A stretch of DNA of 64,000 nucleotides from Angelakisella sp. (GTDB lineage: Bacteria; Bacillota; Clostridia; Oscillospirales; Ruminococcaceae): positions 1-64,000 of the forward strand of contig JAHHTQ010000006.1 in NCBI GenBank assembly GCA_020024555.1, written 5' to 3'. The notes beneath the pieces are model-generated. The model saw only the letters and a list, made by a program, of their open reading frames with translations. It ran no database searches and was not told the origin of the DNA. Shown here in pieces: positions 25,713 to 35,101 of this stretch (positions are counted from its first letter, which is position 1; every line of letters starts with the position of its first letter). The translations under genes were made by a program, and so were the position numbers.

Positions 25713-25891
25713 TATATGATTTGCATAAAACAAACACAATTTAAATTCTCATACGTAAGCAGTTATTTATGTATGACTGTTATTATTCTTTGTAAAATAA
25801 CAAACAATACATAAAATAATACTTAATTTTTGATAATTTGATTTTGGATTTGTTAAACAAAATATTATTTGAAAAAGAGCGCTATTACAAT
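25713..25891. other. short AT-rich spacer
   Basis: Nothing recognised between the GGDEF gene and the bidirectional terminator that follows. Confidence 0.3.
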
Positions 25892-25934
25892 AAAAAAAGC
25901 AGGAGCTATAATATTATGGCTTCCTGCTTTTTTT
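25892..25934. terminator. bidirectional terminator
   Basis: AAAAAAAGCAGGA (25892-25904) and TCCTGCTTTTTTT (25922-25934) form a perfect 13-bp stem with A/T tracts on both sides. It serves the convergent GGDEF gene (plus) and the 26018-26725 gene (minus). Confidence 0.8.
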
Positions 25935-26017
25935 GGTATTTAATAAAAACATTTAACACAACAAGTGAAGATTTGTTAAGAGATTGCTGTATGGTTAAAG
26001 TTTAATTTGTATTTGTA

Positions 26018-26725
26018 TCAAGAATTATTGTCATCTGTTAATAATTCAGTATTATTATTTTCTTCCGAATTATCTTTAATTTCTATATTTTCATTGTTTG
26101 ATAATAATGCGTCACCCGTTTCTGTAAGTTTATCGCTCAGTTGATTTGACAATTTGGAACTATGCTGTTCAAGTACCGCCACTTTTTTTAATTTGCTTTC
26201 CAACACATATTCGCCGTCTAATTTAATTTCAGCTTTTAAAACATTTATTTCACCATCAACTTTTTTTCTTACCGAGTTAATGGTTTTCGCCTGTGTTAGA
26301 TTGTCAGAAAGAGTCATCATATCACACATTTTTTTCCTGTCATATTCTTCTTCTGTCATTATTTTGTTGTGTTGATTTTCGTCTTTATCATCTTTTACCG
26401 ACTCTTTTACCATCGTTTCAAGTATTTGTTGTTCAATCATTTTTAATTGTTCATCATATTCTTCAAGTTTATGTTTGTCAACATTACCGTTTTCCAAACC
26501 ATCTTTCAACAATGCGTCTTTACTTTCCTGAATAAATTTTTTTTGGCGCATAAGGCTGTTTAAAAGACTTCCCCTTTCTCCTTGTTTGGAGAGTGAAAGC
26601 ACATCTTTGTTTTTCATTATGAATTTTGAATTTTCGGTTACGTTTTGTTTGGTTTCATTACTGAATTTTTGATTTATGGCTGTAACATTAATCAAATTGT
26701 TTTTAGCCAAATGATTAACTAGCAT
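26018..26725 (-). CDS. unknown coiled-coil protein with sigma-28-like promoter
   Basis: 235 residues, not recognised. It is highly charged, with no signal peptide or membrane segment. Residues about 60-150 look like a long helix or coiled coil (QKKFIQESKDALL, LEEYDEQLKMIEQQIL) and the acidic, Asn-rich tail is probably disordered. GGAG precedes the ATG. A promoter of the SigD/sigma-28 kind lies upstream (26779-26805), as also seen for the unknown gene at 40643, so a role in flagellar function or late motility is inferred from regulation only. Confidence 0.65.
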   Translation of the reverse strand: MLVNHLAKNNLINVTAINQKFSNETKQNVTENSKFIMKNKDVLSLSKQGERGSLLNSLMRQKKFIQESKDALLKDGLENGNVDKHKLEEYDEQLKMIEQQILETMVKESVKDDKDENQHNKIMTEEEYDRKKMCDMMTLSDNLTQAKTINSVRKKVDGEINVLKAEIKLDGEYVLESKLKKVAVLEQHSSKLSNQLSDKLTETGDALLSNNENIEIKDNSEENNNTELLTDDNNS

Positions 26726-27042
26726 TACAAAGACACTCCTTTTTTTTATAATTTAACTATTATTGCCATTTAACAACCATATCGACAATATGTTGTGTTT
26801 TTTTACATATAAACATTCAAAATTTTATTATTAGCAAAAAAATATGAAAACAATCAATATTTTGGCAATAAATATCAAACGATATTGATAAATATTGACA
26901 AAAACGGAATGATAATATAAAATTATTGTATAGCGTATGGTGCAAGTATCAAATTTTGATTTAATTTATTTTGCTGACAATAAAATTGATAATTTCACTG
27001 TTTTAACTAAATATAATTAATTTTTTTAATAAGGAGAGAGCT
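26726..27042. other. divergent promoter region
   Basis: Carries the sigma-28-like promoter of the minus-strand gene and, on the plus strand, TTGACA (26895-26900) 17 bp before TAAAAT (26918-26923), a likely sigma-A promoter for the large surface protein, about 120 bp before its start. AAGGAGAGAG lies before the ATG at 27043. Confidence 0.5.
26779..26805 (-). promoter_or_regulatory. sigma-28 (SigD/FliA)-like promoter
   Basis: On the minus strand TAAA (26805-26802) is followed by exactly 15 bp and GTCGATAT (26786-26779). The SigD/FliA consensus is TAAA, 15-16 bp, GCCGATAT, so only one base differs. It lies about 55 bp upstream of the 26725 start. The bases after the -10 resemble those upstream of the 41266 start. 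Confidence 0.6.
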
Positions 27043-30000
27043 ATGAAACGAATACTTGGTTTAATATTAACCTTTGCTATTATTGCAAATCAGGTTGCGG
27101 TTGTTGGCTTTGCAGAGAGTAAAGCAAATGAATTGCCACTTACTGCTCTTGGTACAAGTAATGTATTACACAGTACAAAAGAAAAGTTATCAACTAGACA
27201 ACAAAGTGCTCAAAGAACAGTAAATACTTGGGACGATTTTAAAAATGCGTTAGCTGATAGCACAGTCGATACGATAATCTTTAATAATACAATCGAAAAT
27301 TATCGTCCGGAAAATGGTGATGAAGCATTAATGATAAATCACCCTGTAACAATTATTGGACAAGGACATACTTTGGGTTTAGGCTATGGTGGAATTATTT
27401 TAGGCGATGATGTTACATTTAAAGATATTGGTATTAATTTTAATAATAATGTAAGAAATGCAATTATTGCCAATGGATACAGCTTAACATTGGATAATGT
27501 AAAAAATAAAAGCGCAAGATTGTCTTTACATATTTTTGCAGGCGGTATAACAGATTATAACAGTCCCGGTGCAACTCCGCCGGCTATGGGTAATTATGGA
27601 CAGATTATTTTGAAAAACAGAAGCGAAGTAGGAAATATTTATGCGGGAAGTATGTCAGATGTGGGCGTAAATCCTGATACCTCTCAACCTTTGCCGGAAA
27701 AACCCAATGATTTTACAGGCAATGTAGATATTAAAATAGAGAATAAAGGCGCTGATAAAATAGGCGCTATTTACGCAACAGGAGCAAGAGAAGACCGTCG
27801 TGGAGGAAATCCGGACGGTATGATGGAAGACCGTGCGTCATATAAAGTATCCGGAAATGTCACAATAAATATACAAACAGTAAAAAGTTTGGATATTTAT
27901 CCGAAAACAGGCGGAATAAATAATGCTTCCATAATATATGACGAAAGCACAGGATCAAAATCAACAGTAACGCTGTATGATAATTTGGATAATGTGGAAA
28001 TAATTAAAGGTCATTTGGCATTAAGTTCAAATAAAGATACTGAAATCAATAAGATAGCAGTGTCAAACAATGCAGTGATTGATTTGGCCGGTATTACAAA
28101 AAATATTACAGTTAATGATTTTGAAGGTGGCGGAGATTTAGTCCTTGGTACCAACCAGACACTTAATATAACAGGAAATGTGACTGATACTACAAGAGTT
28201 GGTATAGGCGGAATTTTCTCTGACAAATCTACCGATAAACCGCAGAAAAATGGACATAAATATATAGCGGCAATAAATTCGCAAGACAGCTCATTTGTTT
28301 TACTTCCACACAGTTCTTCTCCAAATGACAAATTTAATAAAGATGGACAGGGAAATTGGACTGTAAATACAGATGCAACAACTCCTCCAACATCAGATGT
28401 TCTGCTATCTGAGTTTAGTATCGATGATAAAAACAAATCTGTAAATATTGATGATTTTAAAGCAGATGGTATAGGATTTAAAGTTAAAACTAAAATAGCA
28501 GACTCAGGAAAACAGGGAACATTTGAAGAAGTAAATATCAAGTATAACATTAAAGTTTTTTCGCAAACATATAATGGAAGCAGTGACGGTTCAGGCGCAG
28601 CCGAATTTCCTATATTGAATATGACTGTATATCAGGAAAGTTCGATGGACGGAACAGGTTTGGATACTATATCATTGTATTGTAACGATCCGGAACAGGA
28701 AATTTATGCCGGAACATATACAATAACAATCATACCAAATACTCCACAAGGAACATCATTAAAGGAAACGGTAGTGTTGGAAATTACAAATGCCGGTGAC
28801 ACAGCGCATACACACAATTGGACTTATACAGCGAAAGGTAACGTAATAACAGCAAATTGCAGTGACGTACAATGCCCTGTAAAAACAGCGACAATTACAG
28901 TAGATGCGCCGACTGATTTAGTTTATGACGGTCAAGAAAAGGTAGCTGTTGCCACATCATCTACACCTGAAATAAAAGTTCCGACTGTTGTATACAAGAA
29001 AAACAAAAATGAAGTGTTGCAATCAGCTCCGATTAATCCCGGTACATATTCAGCAAATATCACAATAGGCAATGCGACAGCGACAGTAAGTTTTGATATT
29101 ACCAAAAAAGGCGCGCCTACTCTTGCAGAAATAACACAAAATGTTTATAAAACAGAGACAAGCGTGAAAGTTGTAAATATCAACAAAGATATGCCAAGCG
29201 ATGCGGGAAAACTGTCTTACAGGGTTGATAATGTACCGTCAGGCGTGACAAATATAAATTTTGCAGACAATAATATGACTTTTAATGTCAGCGGTATTAA
29301 GGCTGATAGCAGCATAACAGTACCTGTAATCATAACATCGGAATATTATCTTGATACAACACGTGATGTAACAATAATATTTAAAGACAGAACTATTGAT
29401 ATTACAAATGTAAAACCTCAAAACAGCGTTTATGACGGAAAACAAAAAACAGGTTATACAGGCGCGCCAACAGCCGATGGCGTAAATGCAGATAATTTTG
29501 TAGTTAACTATACAGGTATTTTGTCTACAAATTATCCGACAACAACAGTTATGCCAAAAGATGCGGGTAACTATAACGTTGTATTTTCAGTTAAGGGTAC
29601 TGATATTCAAAGTACTCCGATAGCATTTGAAATAACAAATGCAACACCAACAATAATATGGAATCCGAATACGCAATCATTACCTTTGGGAAGTGACGCG
29701 TCAAAAATCAAAAAACCAACGGTAACACTTGTTAATAATGAGAATTTTGAAGGCGCTGTTGATTACAGATATCGCAAGTATGGTACAAACGGAGCATTTA
29801 CAGACGAGTTCCCGAATGCAATAGGTAAATATGAAGTGGAAGCATCTGTCAGCGCGTTTAAAAACTATAACGAGGCAAAAAATAAGACAAATTTAATACT
29901 TGATATTACAAAAAACGTAGCAGAATACAGTGTTAAAGCAGAGTATATAACCAAATATACAGACACAGCAGAACACAGTGTTGATTTGACGGAAGCTTTG

Positions 30001-32697
30001 AAAAATTCGTTGGGTGATAAATTTGCCACAGATGAAACAATCGCTAATACAAATATAGTTACCGTATCAGGTTCAAAGATTAAAGATACTGTAATCGTAG
30101 GCAATAGTTTTAATTTTAAATTAGTATCAAACAAAGCTGAAGATTATAATTTCAAAGACGGAAAATACGAAGAAACAGTTACTGTTAAAGCGGAAACTCA
30201 AAATTTCAAAAATATTAAAATTGAAGTAAAAGTAATAGTTACACAAAGAGATAAGGTTACTTTTGATTTGAGTAAAGTTAAGGTAGAAAACAAAGTTTAT
30301 GACGCCAATAAGGTTGTAGTTATCGGTAAACCTATAACCAATGGTTATACGGGCGCGGTAACAATGGAAATCAGTAAAGACAATAAGGTTCTTACCGAAT
30401 TGCCAAAAGATGCCGGTAAATATAAATTAAGATATATTGTTGATGACCATACTTTTTATGGTATAAGTGAGTATATTGATTTTGAGATTACACCAAAACC
30501 ACTTAAATTTGACGGTTCAGCTATGAAGATTGAAAAAATTTATGACGGTACGAAGAAGATAACAAATTCTATATCGGGCAATATTGGAATAAACGGTATT
30601 GTCGGAAAAGAAAATGTTACTCTGAAATACGTAATTTCAAAAGATGCAGAATTTGATACAGAGAAACCTCATACAGCGAATAAAACCATTGCGCTAAGCA
30701 ATAATGTTGCAGAAACGTATTTGGAGGGCAAAGACAAATCAAACTATGTAATTAATGACTATTCAATATCAAATGTAAAAATGGTTATTAATAAAGCAAC
30801 GCCTCAAATTAAATGGGGAAAAGATACTCAAAAACAAACTTTGGTATATACAGGTGAAATTGTAAAAATAATTCCGCCAACAGTTGTTTTACCAACAGGT
30901 AATTATACAGGCAGTATAAATTATTCGTACAGAGTATCGGGTTCTAATGGCGCATATATTAATAATTTGCCAATAAATGCAGGTGTTTATGAAGTTAAAG
31001 CAAGTATTCCCGAAAGTGAATATTATAATTCGGCTGTAAGTGGCGAAGTTATGACATTGACTGTTAAAAAATCCGCAGCTCCCACACTACCGCAAGATAT
31101 TGGCGGACACTTCTCTTATGATAAACATTTGGATAACTTTACTTTTACAGTAGATAAAATCAGCGGCGCTGAGTATAGTTCAGACAGTAAAATTTGGAAA
31201 GACAGTAATGTATTTGAAAACTTAAAGGAAGATACAAAATATACTTTCTATGTTCGTATTAAAGAAACAGAAAATATTTTAGTAGGCGCAGTAAAATCCA
31301 TTACTGTAAAATCACCTAAGCCAATTACAAAATCACCTATGATTACACCGAACGGAGGTAAATATACTTCTCCGCAAAAAGTAGTTATAGATTGCAAGCC
31401 GAATACAACTATTTACTATACATTGGACGGCAGCGACCCCAGTGACGCAACTAACAGAAACAGACTAAGCAGTAAAACAAGCGTAACGCTAAAAGTTGTT
31501 GACAGTACAACCATACGCGCAATAGCTGTTGAAAATATAGCAAAAATACCCAGCGTAGAGTCAGTGGCGCTGTTTGCTATGAACAGAGACAGATATGAGG
31601 AAAGAACAAAGAGTTATGACCTGAAAGACAGTTCGTTACCTGAAAGTTTGAAAGATTTGGGATATCATAGCGCAAGACAGGTTGAGAAGGCTCTTCAAAA
31701 TGGTATAAAAGACATATTTGGAAATGATTTTGGTAAATCGTTCAAGACACAAGACGTTAAGTTGCAATACAGAATAAACACCGGCTCATTGGGTAATGAA
31801 GAAAAATGGGTAGATGCCACACCTTCACATTTTGCAAACGGTGGTATCACAATAGAGCTACCTTATCCAAAAGGCACAGGCAAAAATACGCATGACTTTA
31901 AAGTTGCCCATATGTTTACATCAACATCAATAGACGATAAGTATAAAGCGGGTGATATAGAATATCCGTTTGTTCAAAAGACATCGGATACGCTTAGATT
32001 TACAGTTAATGGCTTATCTCCGATAATGATTACATGGAAAACGATTGATACAGACAATAATGGCGGAAACAGTGGCGGAAGCACAGGCGGAAGCGGTGGC
32101 AGCTATGATTATGACGAAAGTGAAAAAGAAAATGAGTTTTGGGAAGTTCTTGAAGAAAGAATAAATGAGTCTAAATATGGCGACACAATAAAGGTAGATG
32201 CTGATGAATTCCATAAATTACCTGTTTCAGTAATGAATGCAATTCTTGTAAAACCAGGTGTCAAAGTAGTTATAGAGTGGAGTGAAGGAAAACCTATCGT
32301 TCTTACTTCACGAAATGCTTTGACAGAGCAAAACCGTATTTATTATCCTCTTTCCTATCTTGCTGATTTAAGGCTTGATAGAGATGTTCCGAATTACACA
32401 AAACCGGAAACAGACAACTCTTATAAACCCGAAATACCAAGCAGTAAAGTTGAAGAAACAAGCAAACCGGAAATAAGCGAGTCTTCTTCAAGCGCAGAAG
32501 AAAGCAGTAAACCGATAGAGGAATCAAAACCCGAATCGGTAACATCTAAATCGGAAAGTTCAGAAGAAACAATGACACCTGAAAAAGAAGAAAATAAATC
32601 AGGTAATTCGGCTGCTTACATAGCACTTATACTTGCGGGTGTTTTGGGAGTATCAGGCGTACTGTTCAATCTGCTTAATAAAAAACGCAAACATTAA
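27043..32697 (+). CDS. giant surface protein with YDG/Ig-like repeats, chitobiase-type domain and C-terminal anchor
   Basis: 1884 residues with a signal peptide (about 1-25). Residues about 60-440 look like a beta-helical, pectate-lyase-like adhesin region with many Asn and short beta turns. Then come about six Ig-like/MBG-YDG modules, recognisable by VYDGxxK, KDAGNY or NAGVYEV near each end. A chitobiase C-terminal-like module around 1430-1500 contains TIYYTLDGSDPSDATNR. A terminal module (LPYPKGTGKN to GLSPIMITWK) is shared with the 57163-62988 protein. A Ser/Glu/Pro-rich spacer and one hydrophobic helix with KKRKH tail follow; no LPXTG is seen. Probably a membrane-anchored adhesin reaching through the wall. 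Strong GGAGAG before the start. Confidence 0.85.
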   Translation: MKRILGLILTFAIIANQVAVVGFAESKANELPLTALGTSNVLHSTKEKLSTRQQSAQRTVNTWDDFKNALADSTVDTIIFNNTIENYRPENGDEALMINHPVTIIGQGHTLGLGYGGIILGDDVTFKDIGINFNNNVRNAIIANGYSLTLDNVKNKSARLSLHIFAGGITDYNSPGATPPAMGNYGQIILKNRSEVGNIYAGSMSDVGVNPDTSQPLPEKPNDFTGNVDIKIENKGADKIGAIYATGAREDRRGGNPDGMMEDRASYKVSGNVTINIQTVKSLDIYPKTGGINNASIIYDESTGSKSTVTLYDNLDNVEIIKGHLALSSNKDTEINKIAVSNNAVIDLAGITKNITVNDFEGGGDLVLGTNQTLNITGNVTDTTRVGIGGIFSDKSTDKPQKNGHKYIAAINSQDSSFVLLPHSSSPNDKFNKDGQGNWTVNTDATTPPTSDVLLSEFSIDDKNKSVNIDDFKADGIGFKVKTKIADSGKQGTFEEVNIKYNIKVFSQTYNGSSDGSGAAEFPILNMTVYQESSMDGTGLDTISLYCNDPEQEIYAGTYTITIIPNTPQGTSLKETVVLEITNAGDTAHTHNWTYTAKGNVITANCSDVQCPVKTATITVDAPTDLVYDGQEKVAVATSSTPEIKVPTVVYKKNKNEVLQSAPINPGTYSANITIGNATATVSFDITKKGAPTLAEITQNVYKTETSVKVVNINKDMPSDAGKLSYRVDNVPSGVTNINFADNNMTFNVSGIKADSSITVPVIITSEYYLDTTRDVTIIFKDRTIDITNVKPQNSVYDGKQKTGYTGAPTADGVNADNFVVNYTGILSTNYPTTTVMPKDAGNYNVVFSVKGTDIQSTPIAFEITNATPTIIWNPNTQSLPLGSDASKIKKPTVTLVNNENFEGAVDYRYRKYGTNGAFTDEFPNAIGKYEVEASVSAFKNYNEAKNKTNLILDITKNVAEYSVKAEYITKYTDTAEHSVDLTEALKNSLGDKFATDETIANTNIVTVSGSKIKDTVIVGNSFNFKLVSNKAEDYNFKDGKYEETVTVKAETQNFKNIKIEVKVIVTQRDKVTFDLSKVKVENKVYDANKVVVIGKPITNGYTGAVTMEISKDNKVLTELPKDAGKYKLRYIVDDHTFYGISEYIDFEITPKPLKFDGSAMKIEKIYDGTKKITNSISGNIGINGIVGKENVTLKYVISKDAEFDTEKPHTANKTIALSNNVAETYLEGKDKSNYVINDYSISNVKMVINKATPQIKWGKDTQKQTLVYTGEIVKIIPPTVVLPTGNYTGSINYSYRVSGSNGAYINNLPINAGVYEVKASIPESEYYNSAVSGEVMTLTVKKSAAPTLPQDIGGHFSYDKHLDNFTFTVDKISGAEYSSDSKIWKDSNVFENLKEDTKYTFYVRIKETENILVGAVKSITVKSPKPITKSPMITPNGGKYTSPQKVVIDCKPNTTIYYTLDGSDPSDATNRNRLSSKTSVTLKVVDSTTIRAIAVENIAKIPSVESVALFAMNRDRYEERTKSYDLKDSSLPESLKDLGYHSARQVEKALQNGIKDIFGNDFGKSFKTQDVKLQYRINTGSLGNEEKWVDATPSHFANGGITIELPYPKGTGKNTHDFKVAHMFTSTSIDDKYKAGDIEYPFVQKTSDTLRFTVNGLSPIMITWKTIDTDNNGGNSGGSTGGSGGSYDYDESEKENEFWEVLEERINESKYGDTIKVDADEFHKLPVSVMNAILVKPGVKVVIEWSEGKPIVLTSRNALTEQNRIYYPLSYLADLRLDRDVPNYTKPETDNSYKPEIPSSKVEETSKPEISESSSSAEESSKPIEESKPESVTSKSESSEETMTPEKEENKSGNSAAYIALILAGVLGVSGVLFNLLNKKRKH

Positions 32698-32733
32698 AAA
32701 ACGAAGATAATGATTAATTTTATTATCTAAAAT

Positions 32734-32770
32734 AAAAAATCACAGATTGTATTGCAGTCTGTGATTTTTT
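32734..32770. terminator. bidirectional terminator
   Basis: AAAAAATCACAGA (32734-32746) pairs with TCTGTGATTTTTT (32758-32770), 13 perfect base pairs with flanking A/T tracts. It ends both the surface-protein gene and the convergent 32837 gene. Confidence 0.8.
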
Positions 32771-32836
32771 GTTATATTGAGTTTAATAACGATGATTTTA
32801 TTTCCATTATGAGTTTTATTAATTCGTTACCTTTAA

Positions 32837-33337
32837 TTATTTATAATCAATAAAATCAATAACGGAGAAATGTTTTGGATTTATGTATTTGATACCGTCA
32901 TCTATCAAATAAAAACTTTCAAAATCAAAAGATATGTTTTCATTAGTCATAAAATCATCGTCAATCCAAACAATATCCGAAAACAAAGCGGTGTCGGAAC
33001 AAAAGAGTATTTTATCATTGAACGAATTTACGGAAATATACTTCATATTATATGCTTTGGTATCTTGTTTGAATGCGCCGACATATTTATCCAAAACAAA
33101 AGCAATTTGATAGTTGGACGAAACATATGCAATAATATCCTCTTTTTTTGGATTTTGCAAATCACGGATATAGTTTATTTGCGGATTATAATACACAGTT
33201 ATCCAATTAAAACCTATTTGATATGTGTCATTTTCAACAAAATAATTTTCACTTATAAATTCAAGCATACCGCTCAAAGAAATTATATTTATATCTGTAA
33301 CTTTGATTTCTTTAATATATTTACTTATATCTGTCAT
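32837..33337 (-). CDS. unknown protein
   Basis: 166 residues from the ATG at 33337, which has GGGTG upstream; the GTG at 33352 lies inside that ribosome binding site. Not recognised. It is soluble and aromatic-rich (many Tyr, Phe, Ile), with alternating strands such as IAYVSSNYQIAFVLDKYV and no signal peptide. Size and style resemble immunity proteins of polymorphic toxin systems, but no specific family can be named. It is a single-gene unit, convergent with the surface protein. Confidence 0.6.
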   Translation of the reverse strand: MTDISKYIKEIKVTDINIISLSGMLEFISENYFVENDTYQIGFNWITVYYNPQINYIRDLQNPKKEDIIAYVSSNYQIAFVLDKYVGAFKQDTKAYNMKYISVNSFNDKILFCSDTALFSDIVWIDDDFMTNENISFDFESFYLIDDGIKYINPKHFSVIDFIDYK

Positions 33338-33525
33338 TTTTGCATCACCCACTTTTTTTATATTATAATATAAAAGAAAATCAGTGTCTATATTTATGTA
33401 AAACTATGTATTTTATAAAAATAAAACGAAGTACGAACCTATAAAGATTTCATACTTCGTTTGTAAAATTGGAGAATTAAAAATGATTGAAAGTAAAATA
33501 AATAAGAAATTTTATATTTTGTAAA

Positions 33526-33984
33526 TTAAGATATCGAATATTCTTTATCTGTATTCTCGGTTTTGTTATAATCTTTGGAGACAGCTGAGATTATAACATT
33601 GAATAAAAAACACAAACCAATAGTCAATAAAATATGACCGATACCTGCCAAACCACCTATCATATGGTCTATAAAGCTTGGTATTTGCAACATAAACAGT
33701 TGGTAGATTCCTCTTGCCGCCATAAAGAAAAGTGACATAGACAGTCCAAGATTATAAAAAATCATAAATTTCTTAAAGTTTTTGTGTTTATTAACAGAAA
33801 ATACTTTCATAAAAATAGGAATAATAAAGAAAAGCGCCGAACCTAAAATTATAGCATGTGCATGGAAATAGCTTAGAGTTGTAGTACCTGTAAAATTTGT
33901 ATAATAAGCCACTTCATGATTAAACAGTCCCATAAAAAGACCTATTATTAAATATGTTATTGAGATATAGTACATTTTTTTCAT
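33526..33984 (-). CDS. DUF2871 family membrane protein
   Basis: 152 residues with four to five hydrophobic segments. The conserved HEVAYYTNF and YFHAHAIILGSALFF with several histidines are typical of DUF2871, a family distantly reminiscent of haem-copper oxidase subunits; its function is unknown. GGGAGG precedes the ATG. It is divergent from an HxlR regulator with a likely operator between, so expression is probably redox- or electrophile-responsive, as for other HxlR targets. Confidence 0.8.
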   Translation of the reverse strand: MKKMYYISITYLIIGLFMGLFNHEVAYYTNFTGTTTLSYFHAHAIILGSALFFIIPIFMKVFSVNKHKNFKKFMIFYNLGLSMSLFFMAARGIYQLFMLQIPSFIDHMIGGLAGIGHILLTIGLCFLFNVIISAVSKDYNKTENTDKEYSIS

Positions 33985-34040
33985 ACTATGATATCCTCCC
34001 TTTAAAAAAAATATTATTTATAGATTACACTATTTTGTAA

Positions 34041-34062
34041 AAAAAGTAAGTAGGCACTTTTT
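34041..34062. promoter_or_regulatory. candidate HxlR operator
   Basis: AAAAAGT (34041-34047) and ACTTTTT (34056-34062) form a perfect inverted repeat with an 8-bp spacer in the 151-bp gap between the DUF2871 and HxlR genes. Its AAGTAAGTA-type core is like sites bound by HxlR-family proteins. Inference from position and symmetry. Confidence 0.5.
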
Positions 34063-34135
34063 GGTGCGTATATGATATTGAATTTTTAGCAATATGATTT
34101 ATAATTTTGATAATACTATATTGAGGTGATTTAAA

Positions 34136-34504
34136 ATGCCGGATAAAAGGATAAATAAGGTAAGTTGTGATAATTATAAATGTGAGATAGAGATTACTTT
34201 GGAAGTATTAAGCGGAAAATGGAAAGCATTGATTATTTGGAATTTATATCAACATACTATAATCAGATATAATGAATTTAAGAGAATTATACCCGAGATT
34301 ACACAAAAGATGTTGACGCAACAATTAAAAGAACTTGAAAAATATAAACTTATTTCCAGAAAAGATTATTTTTCAAATCCTCCAAAGGTTGAATATACTC
34401 TGACAGAAATCGGAAAATCACTTATTCCGATTATGAAAGATATGGACAAATGGGGAAAAGAATATATAAAAATTTATAATGAGGAAAAAGATAATATAAA
34501 TTAA
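34136..34504 (+). CDS. HxlR family transcriptional regulator
   Basis: 122-residue winged-helix regulator. The core LEVLSGKWKALIIWNL, followed by RYNEFKRIIPEITQKMLTQQLKELE and a wing near PPKVEYTLTE, is diagnostic of HxlR/MarR-like proteins. Cysteines at about 11 and 16 (SCDNYKC) sit just before the core, where related proteins sense thiol stress. GAGGTG before the ATG. Divergent from the DUF2871 gene, its probable target. Confidence 0.92.
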   Translation: MPDKRINKVSCDNYKCEIEITLEVLSGKWKALIIWNLYQHTIIRYNEFKRIIPEITQKMLTQQLKELEKYKLISRKDYFSNPPKVEYTLTEIGKSLIPIMKDMDKWGKEYIKIYNEEKDNIN

Positions 34505-35101
34505 CAATTAAACTGACATAAAAAATAATGTATAAAATTTCAGGTGATATTTTTGATAGTTTACATAGCAACTATCTTGACAATTGGAAAACAATATAGT
34601 ACAATAATAAAAATTGTAATGTTCTTATAAAAATTGTTGTTTTTTTATTAAGTAACAACGAACTTGAATTTTAATATTTTTTTCATTATACTTGTATATT
34701 TATTCTTTTTATAACAAACAGATGTACTATTTTAAGATATTGAATATAAAGTAGTATTGGATATAAAACAGTAACAATAAAATCAAAATAATTGATTAAG
34801 TTTAACTGTTTATAAAAAAAATAGTTTTTTTTAATAAATACCTATTGATTTTTGAAAGTTGTTAATATATAATAATCTCCGTCCATTTGTAATAAATTGT
34901 CAAAAAAAGTTGAAAAAGTAAAAAATTTGTCAAAATATTCATTCCTATATATTCGACAAATTGTATTTTTCATATAAATTAAATTTAAATGAGAAGAATT
35001 ACTTATCTATGTTTATAAATGAATTTGTATAATTAATTCTTTTTATTATATGATTTTATAAAAAAACATAAATATTTTTTTGAGAAGGAAGTGAAGCATT
35101 A
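34505..35101. other. long AT-rich leader of the chemotaxis receptor
   Basis: About 600 bp with no gene. A repeated TTTGTCAAAA-like stretch occurs near 34897-34935. A perfect sigma-28 promoter was sought here because MCP genes often have one, but none was found. GAAGGAAG precedes the ATG at 35102. Confidence 0.35.

Noticed and set aside
28011..28550. 179-residue minus-strand frame
   Set aside because: Antisense shadow of the giant surface-protein gene, without a ribosome binding site or family match.
32870..33373. 167-residue plus-strand frame
   Set aside because: Lies opposite the better supported 32837-33337 gene, which has a start signal and a shared terminator; the residue pattern is that of reversed AT-rich coding DNA.
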